A stretch of DNA of 58,062 nucleotides from Brevundimonas sp. UBA5713 (GTDB lineage: Bacteria; Pseudomonadota; Alphaproteobacteria; Caulobacterales; Caulobacteraceae). Both the position numbers and the translations under genes were made by a program. The notes beneath the pieces were generated by a model, which was not told the DNA's origin, did not search any database, and saw only the letters and a program-made list of their open reading frames with translations. Position 1 is the first letter of the stretch. The number at the start of each line of letters is the position of its first letter. Shown here in pieces: positions 51,687 through 58,062 of this stretch. The DNA is taken from the NCBI RefSeq assembly GCF_002419815.1, contig NZ_DIGV01000014.1, positions 1 to 58,062 of the forward strand, read 5' to 3'.

Positions 51687-53546
51687 TCATGGTGTTGTTG
51701 GTAGCGATGCGCCATCAGCGCGCGACACGTCATCGGCATCGATGACCTGACCTTCGCGGGGCGGCTTGATATAGGGCGTCGGGGTCGGGGTCGTCATATT
51801 GCCGCGCATCAGGCCGCGTCCGGCTTCCAGTCCACCCGACAACTGCAAGGTCAGACGCTCGTCGTCGCGACGACGTACATCGGCGATGGTTTCCTCGATC
51901 TCGACATCGGGCACATCCAGTTCACGCAGTACCTGTCCGCCAAAGGTCAGGGCCGATTCAAACGTCTCGCGCAGTTCATAGTTCACCCCCGCCTTGATCA
52001 GGCGGATCGAAGCCCCGCGGTCATAGGCCCGGGCGAAAATCTTGGTATCGGGGAACTCGTGCTTCACCAGTTCGACGATGCGGTCGGTGGCCTCGGCATC
52101 GTCGATACAGACCAGAACCGCCTCGGCCTTTTCGATGCCTGACGCGCGCAGGGTATCGAGGCGGCACCCGTCGCCATAGTAGACCTTGAAGCCGAAATTG
52201 GCCGCGGCCTGTATCATGTCTACGTCTTTTTCGATGATGGTCACGTCCACATTGTGCGCCAGCAGGGGTTGGGACACCACCTGCGAAAATCGCCCGAAAC
52301 CGATGATCAAAACGCGCCCTTCGAGGTCGGCGGCTGCCTCTACATCGTCCATGTCGGCAATGTCGCGATCCTTGGGCGGCGGCATCAGGCGCGACAGGGC
52401 CAGAGTCGTCAGCGGCGTCAGCGCCATGGACAGGATGACGATGGCCGTGAAGGTGGCCCCCGCGCGCGCATCGATCACGCCCGCCGTGGCGGCCGCGCTG
52501 TACAGCACAAAGGCGAACTCTCCGCCCTGCGCAAACAGGGCCGCGCGCTCGATCCCCTCCCGATGGCTGGACTTCAAAACGCGCGCCACGGCGTAAATGA
52601 CCGCCGCCTTGGCCAGCATGAAGGCTGCCAGCCCCGCCAGAACCACCTGCCAGTCAGAGATCACCACCGACACATCCAGCGCCATGCCGACCGACAGGAA
52701 GAACAGGCCCAGCAGAATGGCGCGGAACGGCTCCACGTCGGCCTCCAACTGATGACGGAAGCTGGAATCGGACAGCAGAACACCGGCGAGGAAGGCACCC
52801 ATGGCCATGGACAGACCCACTGCATCCAGCAGCCATGCTGTACCCGCCACTACCAGAAGGGCCGCGGCGATCATCACCTCTCGGCCCCCGTTGCGGGCCA
52901 GAAAACGGAAGATGGGGTTGATCAGATAGCGACCGAAAACCAGCACGCCGGCCACAGTCCCGACCGCCAGAGCCAGAGTTTGCCACAGCGGCGAAGCCGT
53001 TTCGGTGGAGGGCGACAGGTGCGCGCCCATCACCGCCGCAATGGCCAGCAGCGGCACAATGGCCAGATCTTCAAACAGCAGGACAGAGATGGCGCGGCGC
53101 CCCGCGGCCGTGCCCAGCTGCCCGCGCTCCTCCAGCATCTGCATGATGACGGCGGTCGAGGACATGACAAAGCCCATGGCCCCGACAAAGGCGACCGGTG
53201 CCGACACCCCCGCTGCCATGGCCAGCAGCGTCAGGGCCAGCCCCGACAGTCCGACCTGAGCGGTGCCGAGGCCGAAGATCTCGCCCTTCATCGCCCATAT
53301 CCTCTGCGGCCGCATCTCCAGCCCGATGATGAACAGGAAGATGACGACCCCGAACTCTGCGACATGCAGGATGGTCTGCGGCTCGCGGATCACGCCCAGA
53401 CCGAACGGCCCCAGCGCCAGACCGGCCGTCAGATATCCAAGGACCGAACCCAATCCCAGTTTCCTGAAGACGGCCACGCCAACCACACCCGCCCCGAGAA
53501 GGGCCGCCACGTGGCCCAGTCCCATGCCTGCACTGTCTGCACTCAT
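51687..53546 (-). CDS. Kef-type K+/H+ antiporter
   Basis: 619 residues from the ATG at 53546 (AGAGGTGG before it). The first ~390 residues are a CPA2 exchanger with about 12 helices (GYLTAGLALGPFGLG, FLFIIGLEMRP, GFVMSSTAVIMQML); then an RCK/TrkA-N domain (VLIIGFGRFSQVVSQPLL, GDGCRLDTLRASGIEKAE). Glutathione-adduct gating is known for KefB/C and may apply. A Pro/Thr-rich tail ends it. Confidence 0.93.
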   Translation of the reverse strand: MSADSAGMGLGHVAALLGAGVVGVAVFRKLGLGSVLGYLTAGLALGPFGLGVIREPQTILHVAEFGVVIFLFIIGLEMRPQRIWAMKGEIFGLGTAQVGLSGLALTLLAMAAGVSAPVAFVGAMGFVMSSTAVIMQMLEERGQLGTAAGRRAISVLLFEDLAIVPLLAIAAVMGAHLSPSTETASPLWQTLALAVGTVAGVLVFGRYLINPIFRFLARNGGREVMIAAALLVVAGTAWLLDAVGLSMAMGAFLAGVLLSDSSFRHQLEADVEPFRAILLGLFFLSVGMALDVSVVISDWQVVLAGLAAFMLAKAAVIYAVARVLKSSHREGIERAALFAQGGEFAFVLYSAAATAGVIDARAGATFTAIVILSMALTPLTTLALSRLMPPPKDRDIADMDDVEAAADLEGRVLIIGFGRFSQVVSQPLLAHNVDVTIIEKDVDMIQAAANFGFKVYYGDGCRLDTLRASGIEKAEAVLVCIDDAEATDRIVELVKHEFPDTKIFARAYDRGASIRLIKAGVNYELRETFESALTFGGQVLRELDVPDVEIEETIADVRRRDDERLTLQLSGGLEAGRGLMRGNMTTPTPTPYIKPPREGQVIDADDVSRADGASLPTTP

Positions 53547-53645
53547 CTGGCCCACCTCTGATTGACCGACACAACTCAAGGTCAAAATAGGGAGACCAAA
53601 GGTCGCAGGTAAGCCACCTGATAGCAAACAAGGTTTTCCGGAATC

Positions 53646-53670
53646 GGAACCCCTCACCAGTCCGAGCTTT
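53646..53670 (+). promoter_or_regulatory. weak EcfG-type promoter candidate before CBS gene
   Basis: GGAAC (53646-53650), 16-base spacer, CTTT (53667-53670), two of four -10 bases matching CGTT. It lies 40 bases upstream of the CBS gene's ATG. Only a suggestion that this gene is stress controlled. Confidence 0.3.
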
Positions 53671-53709
53671 TCCTTAAGTCGAAGTGGCCAAAACGGCCGA
53701 GGAGGAAAC

Positions 53710-54120
53710 ATGAAAATCCGTGACATCATGAGCCGTGACGTGCAGGTGGCCCGTCCTGACGACACCCTTCAACAGGTGGCAACCCGCATGGCCGAAGGGG
53801 ATTTCGGTTTCATGCCCGTGGCCGAGGGCGATCGTCTTCTGGGCACGATCACCGACCGCGATCTGGCCGTGCGTGGACTGGCCGTCGGCGCATCATCGCA
53901 GGCTCGGGTGTCCGAGTTTCTGACCCGCGACGCTGTCACGGCCCGTCCGGATGACGAACTCAAGACGGCACTGGATCTGATGAGCCGGGCCCGCATCCGT
54001 CGCCTTCCGGTTGTCGATAAAGATAACCGTCTGGTCGGTGTTGTGTCTCTGGGCGACCTGTCGGTGCGCGTGAAAGAGAAATACGCCGGAGAGGCTCTGG
54101 AAAGCATATCCGCACAATAA
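53710..54120 (+). CDS. tandem CBS-domain protein
   Basis: 136 residues made almost entirely of two CBS motifs: MKIRDIMSRDVQVARPDDTL with DRLLGTITDRDLAVRGL, and SEFLTRDAVTARPDDEL with NRLVGVVSLGDLSVRV. CBS pairs bind adenosyl ligands such as AMP or SAM. GAGGAGG is well placed before the ATG. Function unknown. Confidence 0.93.
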   Translation: MKIRDIMSRDVQVARPDDTLQQVATRMAEGDFGFMPVAEGDRLLGTITDRDLAVRGLAVGASSQARVSEFLTRDAVTARPDDELKTALDLMSRARIRRLPVVDKDNRLVGVVSLGDLSVRVKEKYAGEALESISAQ

Positions 54121-54237
54121 GCCATTGAATTCTCAAAGCCCCGACTGACAGCTTGGCCGTTCTACGGTAACCATCTCTCCCAAGAGGTCGTTCACCGCTT
54201 TGCACTAGGGTGACGGCAAGAGTTACGGGGCTTTGGG

Positions 54238-54828
54238 ATGGCGCGCGCACAGTTTCAAAAAGGTCAGAAGGTCTGGGTCGAATGCGTCGGCCTGTGGGCC
54301 GAGGTCGAGCGCGTCATTCCGGTGTGGGCCAAGGGCTTCGACGAGCCGGTGCGCGTGACCTATGACGTGGGGCTGGGCCGCGAGTTTCAGGCGCAAGAAC
54401 TGCAACTGCCCGAGGGCGAAAGCGAGAAGCCGCTGGGCAACTGGCGTGTCATGCGCGCCCGAAACAAATGGCAGGAACCCGGCGATTGCGCCCACCACCC
54501 CTATCCCGGCAGCTATCCGGTGGTGGTCACAGACGAGGCTGACTGGGGCGGCTGGCGCGTGCCGGGAGCCGAATATGACCGCCTGCCCGAGAAGATCGAG
54601 TTCCAGGCGCGCATCATCGCCGCCGCGCCCCATATGCTGGACGTGATGAAAGAACTGGTAGAGACGGTCGCAGAGAACCCCGATGACGCGCCGCCCGAGG
54701 CCCGCCGTCTGGCCGAAATGGGGGCCTCCATCCTGCGCCGCATCCACAATCAGCCGCCGCGTGCAGGCTTGATGACCGAAGAGGCTGCGCGTCCGGGGCA
54801 ACCGTCGCCCGACCCCCAGGTCGCCTAA
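54238..54828 (+). CDS. conserved hypothetical protein
   Basis: 196 residues, soluble. The N-terminus (QKVWVECVGLWAEVERVIPVWAKGFDEPVRV) suggests a small beta domain resembling KOW/Tudor-like folds; the middle has NWRVMRARNKWQEPGDCAHHPYPG. The C-terminus is Pro/Glu-rich. No named family recognised. Position upstream of the PleC-like kinase is the only context. Confidence 0.75.
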   Translation: MARAQFQKGQKVWVECVGLWAEVERVIPVWAKGFDEPVRVTYDVGLGREFQAQELQLPEGESEKPLGNWRVMRARNKWQEPGDCAHHPYPGSYPVVVTDEADWGGWRVPGAEYDRLPEKIEFQARIIAAAPHMLDVMKELVETVAENPDDAPPEARRLAEMGASILRRIHNQPPRAGLMTEEAARPGQPSPDPQVA

Positions 54829-54931
54829 CCCTCCACACGTCTGAGACTCTCTACAGCCAAGCTCTCGACACAGCTTGGCGAAACGCCCTAGATTCCAACG
54901 AACAGGAATTTGCTTGAAGAGGGCTCCCGCC

Positions 54932-57313
54932 GTGCAAGGGACGGAGCGCCGCAAGGACGGGCGAGGACGACGCGCCAGCGATAAGGCTGGCGTGGTGGGG
55001 CGCCCGCATGAGCGCGCGGTTTTCCTGTCGGCCCTGTTGATCCTGTCCATGGCGCTGTTTCTGGTGGCGCGCGATCAATCGAGGCCTGATCGCGAAATCG
55101 AGGCCCTGACGCACGATACCCTGCAACTGGATGCCCGCCTTCAGGCCGAGCGGGTGCAGCAACAGATTCGCGATCTGACCCTCATGGTCGATGTGGCCGC
55201 GCGGCGTCTGGGCACTGCGCCTCAACAGCCGCTGGAGGCGCTGGAGTATGCGCGCCTGTCCTATGACACGCCTGCCGACATGGCCTTGTTCAACGCCGAT
55301 GGCACCATGGCGGCGCGCAAGGGTCTCAAGGTTCTGGGACAGGAGGGGCTGGCCCTGAGCGAAGGACGCGTGAACCTTGGCAAGGTGCTGTCGAACGGCC
55401 GCGTACTGGCGGCCAGCCTGCCGTTGCCGGAAGCCAAAGCCACCCTGAACGATGCCAAGCTGGAAGTGCGCTATGGCAGCCAACTGCCCGCCGCCCTGTT
55501 TGACAGCCCGCAAGGCATCCACTTGCTCAGCCCCGAAGGGCGTCCGCGCCTGACCGTGGCCGTGCCGGTCGGTGATAGCGGTCTGGTGGTCGTGGCCGAC
55601 CGCCCCGGCCTCAGCCTGTTCCAGCGCTGGCAGAATGACGCGCGGCTGCTGGTGCTGCCGCTGTTGCTGGGCGTGTTGCTCTTGGCTCTGTTGACGTGGA
55701 AGACGCTGCGTCAGGACCGCGCCGCGCGGGCATGGGCCGAGACCGAGCGCCGCTTCCGCATCGCGGTCGAGGCCGCCCATTGCGGCGTCTGGGACTGGGA
55801 CATGGAGCTGGGCCAGATTCGCCTGTCCGACTATATGGCCCGCCTGCTGGATCGCCCCGCCGGCACGGTGCTGAGCACGCAGGAGATGATCGAGCGGGTG
55901 CATCCGCGCTATCGAGACACCTTCGTCGCGGCCATGGAACGTGCCCGCAGCGAAGGCCAGTTCGAAGTCGCCTTCCCCGTCACCACGGGGGATGGCAAGG
56001 TGCGCTGGCTGGATGCACGGGGTCGCACGCGCGAGGACGGCTGCCGTCTGCTGGGTATTGCGCTCGACATCACCGAAGCCCGCTTGGCCAAGGCCCGCGC
56101 CGAAGCCGCCGAAACCCGCCTGATCGACGGCATCCAGAGCGTGTCTGACGCCTTTGTGCTGTTCGACCGCCACGGCCATCTGCTGCTGTGGAATCAGGCG
56201 TTTCAGGATGCGTTCAATGTGCCCTCGGCCATGCTGAAGCGCGGCACGCCCAAAAACGAGCTGAACCGTATCGCTGCACAGGCCATCCGCTCCGAACACC
56301 GCGCGGGCCACCGCCGTGCGGGTGTGCGCGAAGTGGAGCTGAAAGACGGTCGCTGGCTACAGATGACCGAACGCTATACGGGCGATGGCGGCGCCGTGGT
56401 GATCGCCGCCGACGTCACCGTGATCCGGCGTCAGGAAAGCGAGCGCCGCCTCGCCGCAGAGGAACTGCAACGCACGGTCGATGAGCTGGAAGCCAGCCGC
56501 GCGCGCCTGTCCACCTTGGCCAAACAGTATGAAGCGGCCATGACCCGCGCCGAGGCGGCCAGCCAGTCCAAGTCCGAGTTTCTGGCCAATATGAGCCACG
56601 AACTGCGCACCCCGCTGAATGCTATCAACGGCTTTTCCGAGATCATGGCGGGCGAAATGTTCGGCCCGCTGGGGGATCACCGCTATCGCGGATATGCACA
56701 GGATATCCACAACTCGGGTAAGCATCTGCTGAGCTTGATCAACGACATCCTCGACATGGCCAAGATCGAGGCGGGCAAGCTGACCCTCCACTATGAGCGG
56801 GCCGATCTGTCGGCATTGGGGCAAGAGGTGCTGCGGTTGATGCGGGGCCGCGCCGAGGAGGCGGGACTGGCCCTGACCATCGATGCGCCCGAGGTACTGG
56901 ATGCCGAAATCGACCTGCGCGGCATGAAACAGGTGCTGCTGAACCTGATATCCAACGCCATCAAATTCACGCCGCAGGCTGGCCGCGTAGAGCTGTCCAT
57001 GCGCCCCATGGTCGAGCGCCCCGGCTATGTCCGGATTGCAGTATCCGACACCGGCATCGGCATCGCCGCCGAAGACATTGGCCGTCTGGCCCAGCCCTTC
57101 GTTCAGGTGGAAAACCAGCACGCCAAGACCACGCAGGGCACGGGCCTCGGGCTGGCGCTGACCAAGTCATTGATTGAAATGCACGGGGCCAGCATGACCA
57201 TCGACAGCGAGCAAGGCCGCGGCACGACCGTCTGGTTCGATCTGGCGGTGGCGGGCCGTCTGGCGGGCTCGCGGCCTGCCCAATCGGTGCGTCAGGCCGA
57301 GAAGGTCGCCTGA
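54932..57313 (+). CDS. pleC: PleC-like sensor histidine kinase
   Basis: 793 residues from a GTG (AGAGGG before it; TTG starts at 54875 or 54914 are possible). Two membrane helices (about 28-48 and 230-252) bound a ~180-residue periplasmic domain; then PAS domains (RFRIAVEAAHCGVWDWD, VSDAFVLFDRHGHLLLWN), coiled coil, H-box MSHELRTPLNAINGFSEIM (His556) and ATPase (SDTGIGIA, TTQGTGLGLALTKSLIEMH). The H-box and GEMFGPLGDHRYRGYAQDI match Caulobacter PleC, the DivK/PleD phosphatase-kinase of asymmetric division. Paralogues in the same family are possible. Confidence 0.76.
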   Translation: MQGTERRKDGRGRRASDKAGVVGRPHERAVFLSALLILSMALFLVARDQSRPDREIEALTHDTLQLDARLQAERVQQQIRDLTLMVDVAARRLGTAPQQPLEALEYARLSYDTPADMALFNADGTMAARKGLKVLGQEGLALSEGRVNLGKVLSNGRVLAASLPLPEAKATLNDAKLEVRYGSQLPAALFDSPQGIHLLSPEGRPRLTVAVPVGDSGLVVVADRPGLSLFQRWQNDARLLVLPLLLGVLLLALLTWKTLRQDRAARAWAETERRFRIAVEAAHCGVWDWDMELGQIRLSDYMARLLDRPAGTVLSTQEMIERVHPRYRDTFVAAMERARSEGQFEVAFPVTTGDGKVRWLDARGRTREDGCRLLGIALDITEARLAKARAEAAETRLIDGIQSVSDAFVLFDRHGHLLLWNQAFQDAFNVPSAMLKRGTPKNELNRIAAQAIRSEHRAGHRRAGVREVELKDGRWLQMTERYTGDGGAVVIAADVTVIRRQESERRLAAEELQRTVDELEASRARLSTLAKQYEAAMTRAEAASQSKSEFLANMSHELRTPLNAINGFSEIMAGEMFGPLGDHRYRGYAQDIHNSGKHLLSLINDILDMAKIEAGKLTLHYERADLSALGQEVLRLMRGRAEEAGLALTIDAPEVLDAEIDLRGMKQVLLNLISNAIKFTPQAGRVELSMRPMVERPGYVRIAVSDTGIGIAAEDIGRLAQPFVQVENQHAKTTQGTGLGLALTKSLIEMHGASMTIDSEQGRGTTVWFDLAVAGRLAGSRPAQSVRQAEKVA

Positions 57314-57316
57314 CGT

Positions 57317-57844
57317 TTAAGCGGCCGGCTTGGCGTCTGCATCCGTTGCTTTTTCATTGGCCGCATGATCGGCGTGCGTCGCTTCGCCATTGCGCGGACG
57401 TTTGCGCGACAGCAGCGGTGCCAGCGCCTTGCGATCCTCGGCTTCCAAGCGCGACAGCATATCCACGACGCCGGATTCCAGACGCGCACGGCCACGGATT
57501 TCCGAGGCGCGCGACCGCTCAAGCAGACCTGACACCCGCGCCACATCGAACTCGTCCGAGGCCGTAATATCGATGGCCGCGCGACGGGCCGTGCGGGCCT
57601 CTTGGTAATCTTCGTGGGCCGACATGGCGATCTGGCGCAGTTCGGCCAGCACCTTGTCCGCGACCTCGGGCGAGCGGGTATTGACCAGCTCCACTGCCGG
57701 AACCGACAGACGCGGCGTGCGATCGGCCTGCGCCTGTTTGGCGGCCTCTTGGCTGCTCCACCAGAAGGCGGCTCCGCCTGCCAGCAAAAAAACGTTCAGG
57801 ACCACCGAGACGCCGAGGGCCGTTTTCAGATGACGTGCCGACAT
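57317..57844 (-). CDS. periplasmic heavy-metal-sensor-like protein
   Basis: 175 residues. N-terminal anchor helix (about 10-30, ALGVSVVLNVFLLAGGAAFWW) followed by a mostly alpha-helical, charged domain, with RARLESGVVDMLSRLEAEDRKALAPLL as in Spy/CnrX-type metal-resistance proteins, and a C-terminus with His-X-X-Asp-His (HADHAAN). AAGGAGGGG lies just before its ATG. Metal and role unknown. It follows a partial gene 9 bases away. Confidence 0.72.
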   Translation of the reverse strand: MSARHLKTALGVSVVLNVFLLAGGAAFWWSSQEAAKQAQADRTPRLSVPAVELVNTRSPEVADKVLAELRQIAMSAHEDYQEARTARRAAIDITASDEFDVARVSGLLERSRASEIRGRARLESGVVDMLSRLEAEDRKALAPLLSRKRPRNGEATHADHAANEKATDADAKPAA

Positions 57845-57853
57845 GCCCCCTCC

Positions 57854-58062
57854 TTAACGCCCGCCGCCCGACAGCGACGCCATTTCGAAGCCCAGCACCT
57901 CGGCATCGTCCGTGGCGGTCAGGCTGGCCTGATACAGCACGCTGTCGGCGTGCATGGACGCATTGATCTGCTGGGCGATGATGACGCCAAAGGCCGCGCC
58001 CGCAAAAGCGGTGGCCGCCACGCCAGCCCCCGACAGCCATGCCCAGCCGGTCGTCCAGCGAC
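57854..58062 (-). CDS. membrane protein, C-terminal end (cut by window edge)
   Basis: The last 69 codons of a gene entering from outside. One membrane helix is visible (AWLSGAGVAATAFAGAAFG), then a short periplasmic end with SVLYQASLTATDDAEVLGFEMASLS. Position before a CnrX-like gene suggests an anti-sigma-factor or accessory protein of an ECF system, but this is not shown by the sequence. Confidence 0.6.
   Translation of the reverse strand, partial: RWTTGWAWLSGAGVAATAFAGAAFGVIIAQQINASMHADSVLYQASLTATDDAEVLGFEMASLSGGGR

Noticed and set aside
52254..53561. 435-residue plus-strand ORF opposite the Kef gene
   Set aside because: Composition dominated by Gln, His and Arg with no hydrophobic core; antisense shadow.
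53547..53765. Upstream extension of the Kef antiporter
   Set aside because: It overlaps the CBS gene on the other strand; the ATG at 53546 begins the conserved membrane domain.

Overview
The window is a gene-dense, GC-rich chromosomal segment of an alphaproteobacterium, most likely of the order Caulobacterales (Brevundimonas/Caulobacter/Asticcacaulis type). This rests on the tol-pal/ruvCAB/yebC neighbourhood, a PleC-like developmental histidine kinase, a RegB/RegA redox pair behind a cyo quinol oxidase with SURF1, and a DUF4892-like periplasmic protein. I see no rRNA, tRNA, CRISPR array, insertion sequence or prophage. It reads as core genome with a few inserted cassettes.

Layout. 1-4781 (minus strand): tolA (cut by the window edge), tolR, tolQ, ybgC, a DUF559 nuclease-fold gene with a pair of inverted extragenic repeats, then ruvB, ruvA and ruvC. 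4944-8292: an MFS transporter with a tiny coupled membrane ORF, an MgtC-family protein, yebC with its terminator, and a 68-residue membrane protein. 8301-11727: a thioesterase, a zinc alcohol dehydrogenase, and a ribokinase/nucleoside hydrolase operon. 11836-12018: a candidate stress sRNA with three C-loop hairpins behind an EcfG-type promoter. 12133-20166: acetyltransferase, FrnE-like DsbA, ubiA, a lipoprotein, a hydrolase, an XRE regulator/membrane protein pair, a METTL20-like methyltransferase, a zinc peptidase and a retropepsin-like protease. 20301-29978: threonine and methionine synthesis (thrC, thrB, an aspartokinase-homoserine dehydrogenase fusion, metX, metB), interrupted by a NUDIX/orphan gene pair and a MerR/glutaredoxin-MauE pair. 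30052-35768: two tandem chemoreceptors, a TSUP exporter and dusA. 36003-41146: an acetolactate-synthase-like enzyme with an aldehyde dehydrogenase, then thiC under a TPP riboswitch. 41206-48175: cyoABCD-surf1-regB-regA. 48324-58062: an MFS carrier, FMN reductase, pncB, a Kef antiporter, a CBS protein, a hypothetical gene, the PleC-like kinase, and a metal-sensor-like pair cut by the edge.

The most striking region is 27139-27719. Two oppositely transcribed leaders stand back to back. One is a threonine-codon-rich leader peptide followed by a terminator, upstream of the aspartokinase-homoserine dehydrogenase fusion and thrB. The other is a SAM-I riboswitch followed by its own terminator, upstream of metX-metB. 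The two arms diverging from homoserine are therefore each apparently controlled by premature termination sensing their own end product. Other items worth checking are the sRNA at 11868-12018, the DUF559 gene that seems to borrow its ribosome binding site from an adjacent repeat, the MerR regulator lacking one of the three mercury-ligand cysteines, the ACT-less aspartokinase fusion, and the uncharacterised gene coupled to a NUDIX hydrolase at 22176-23126.
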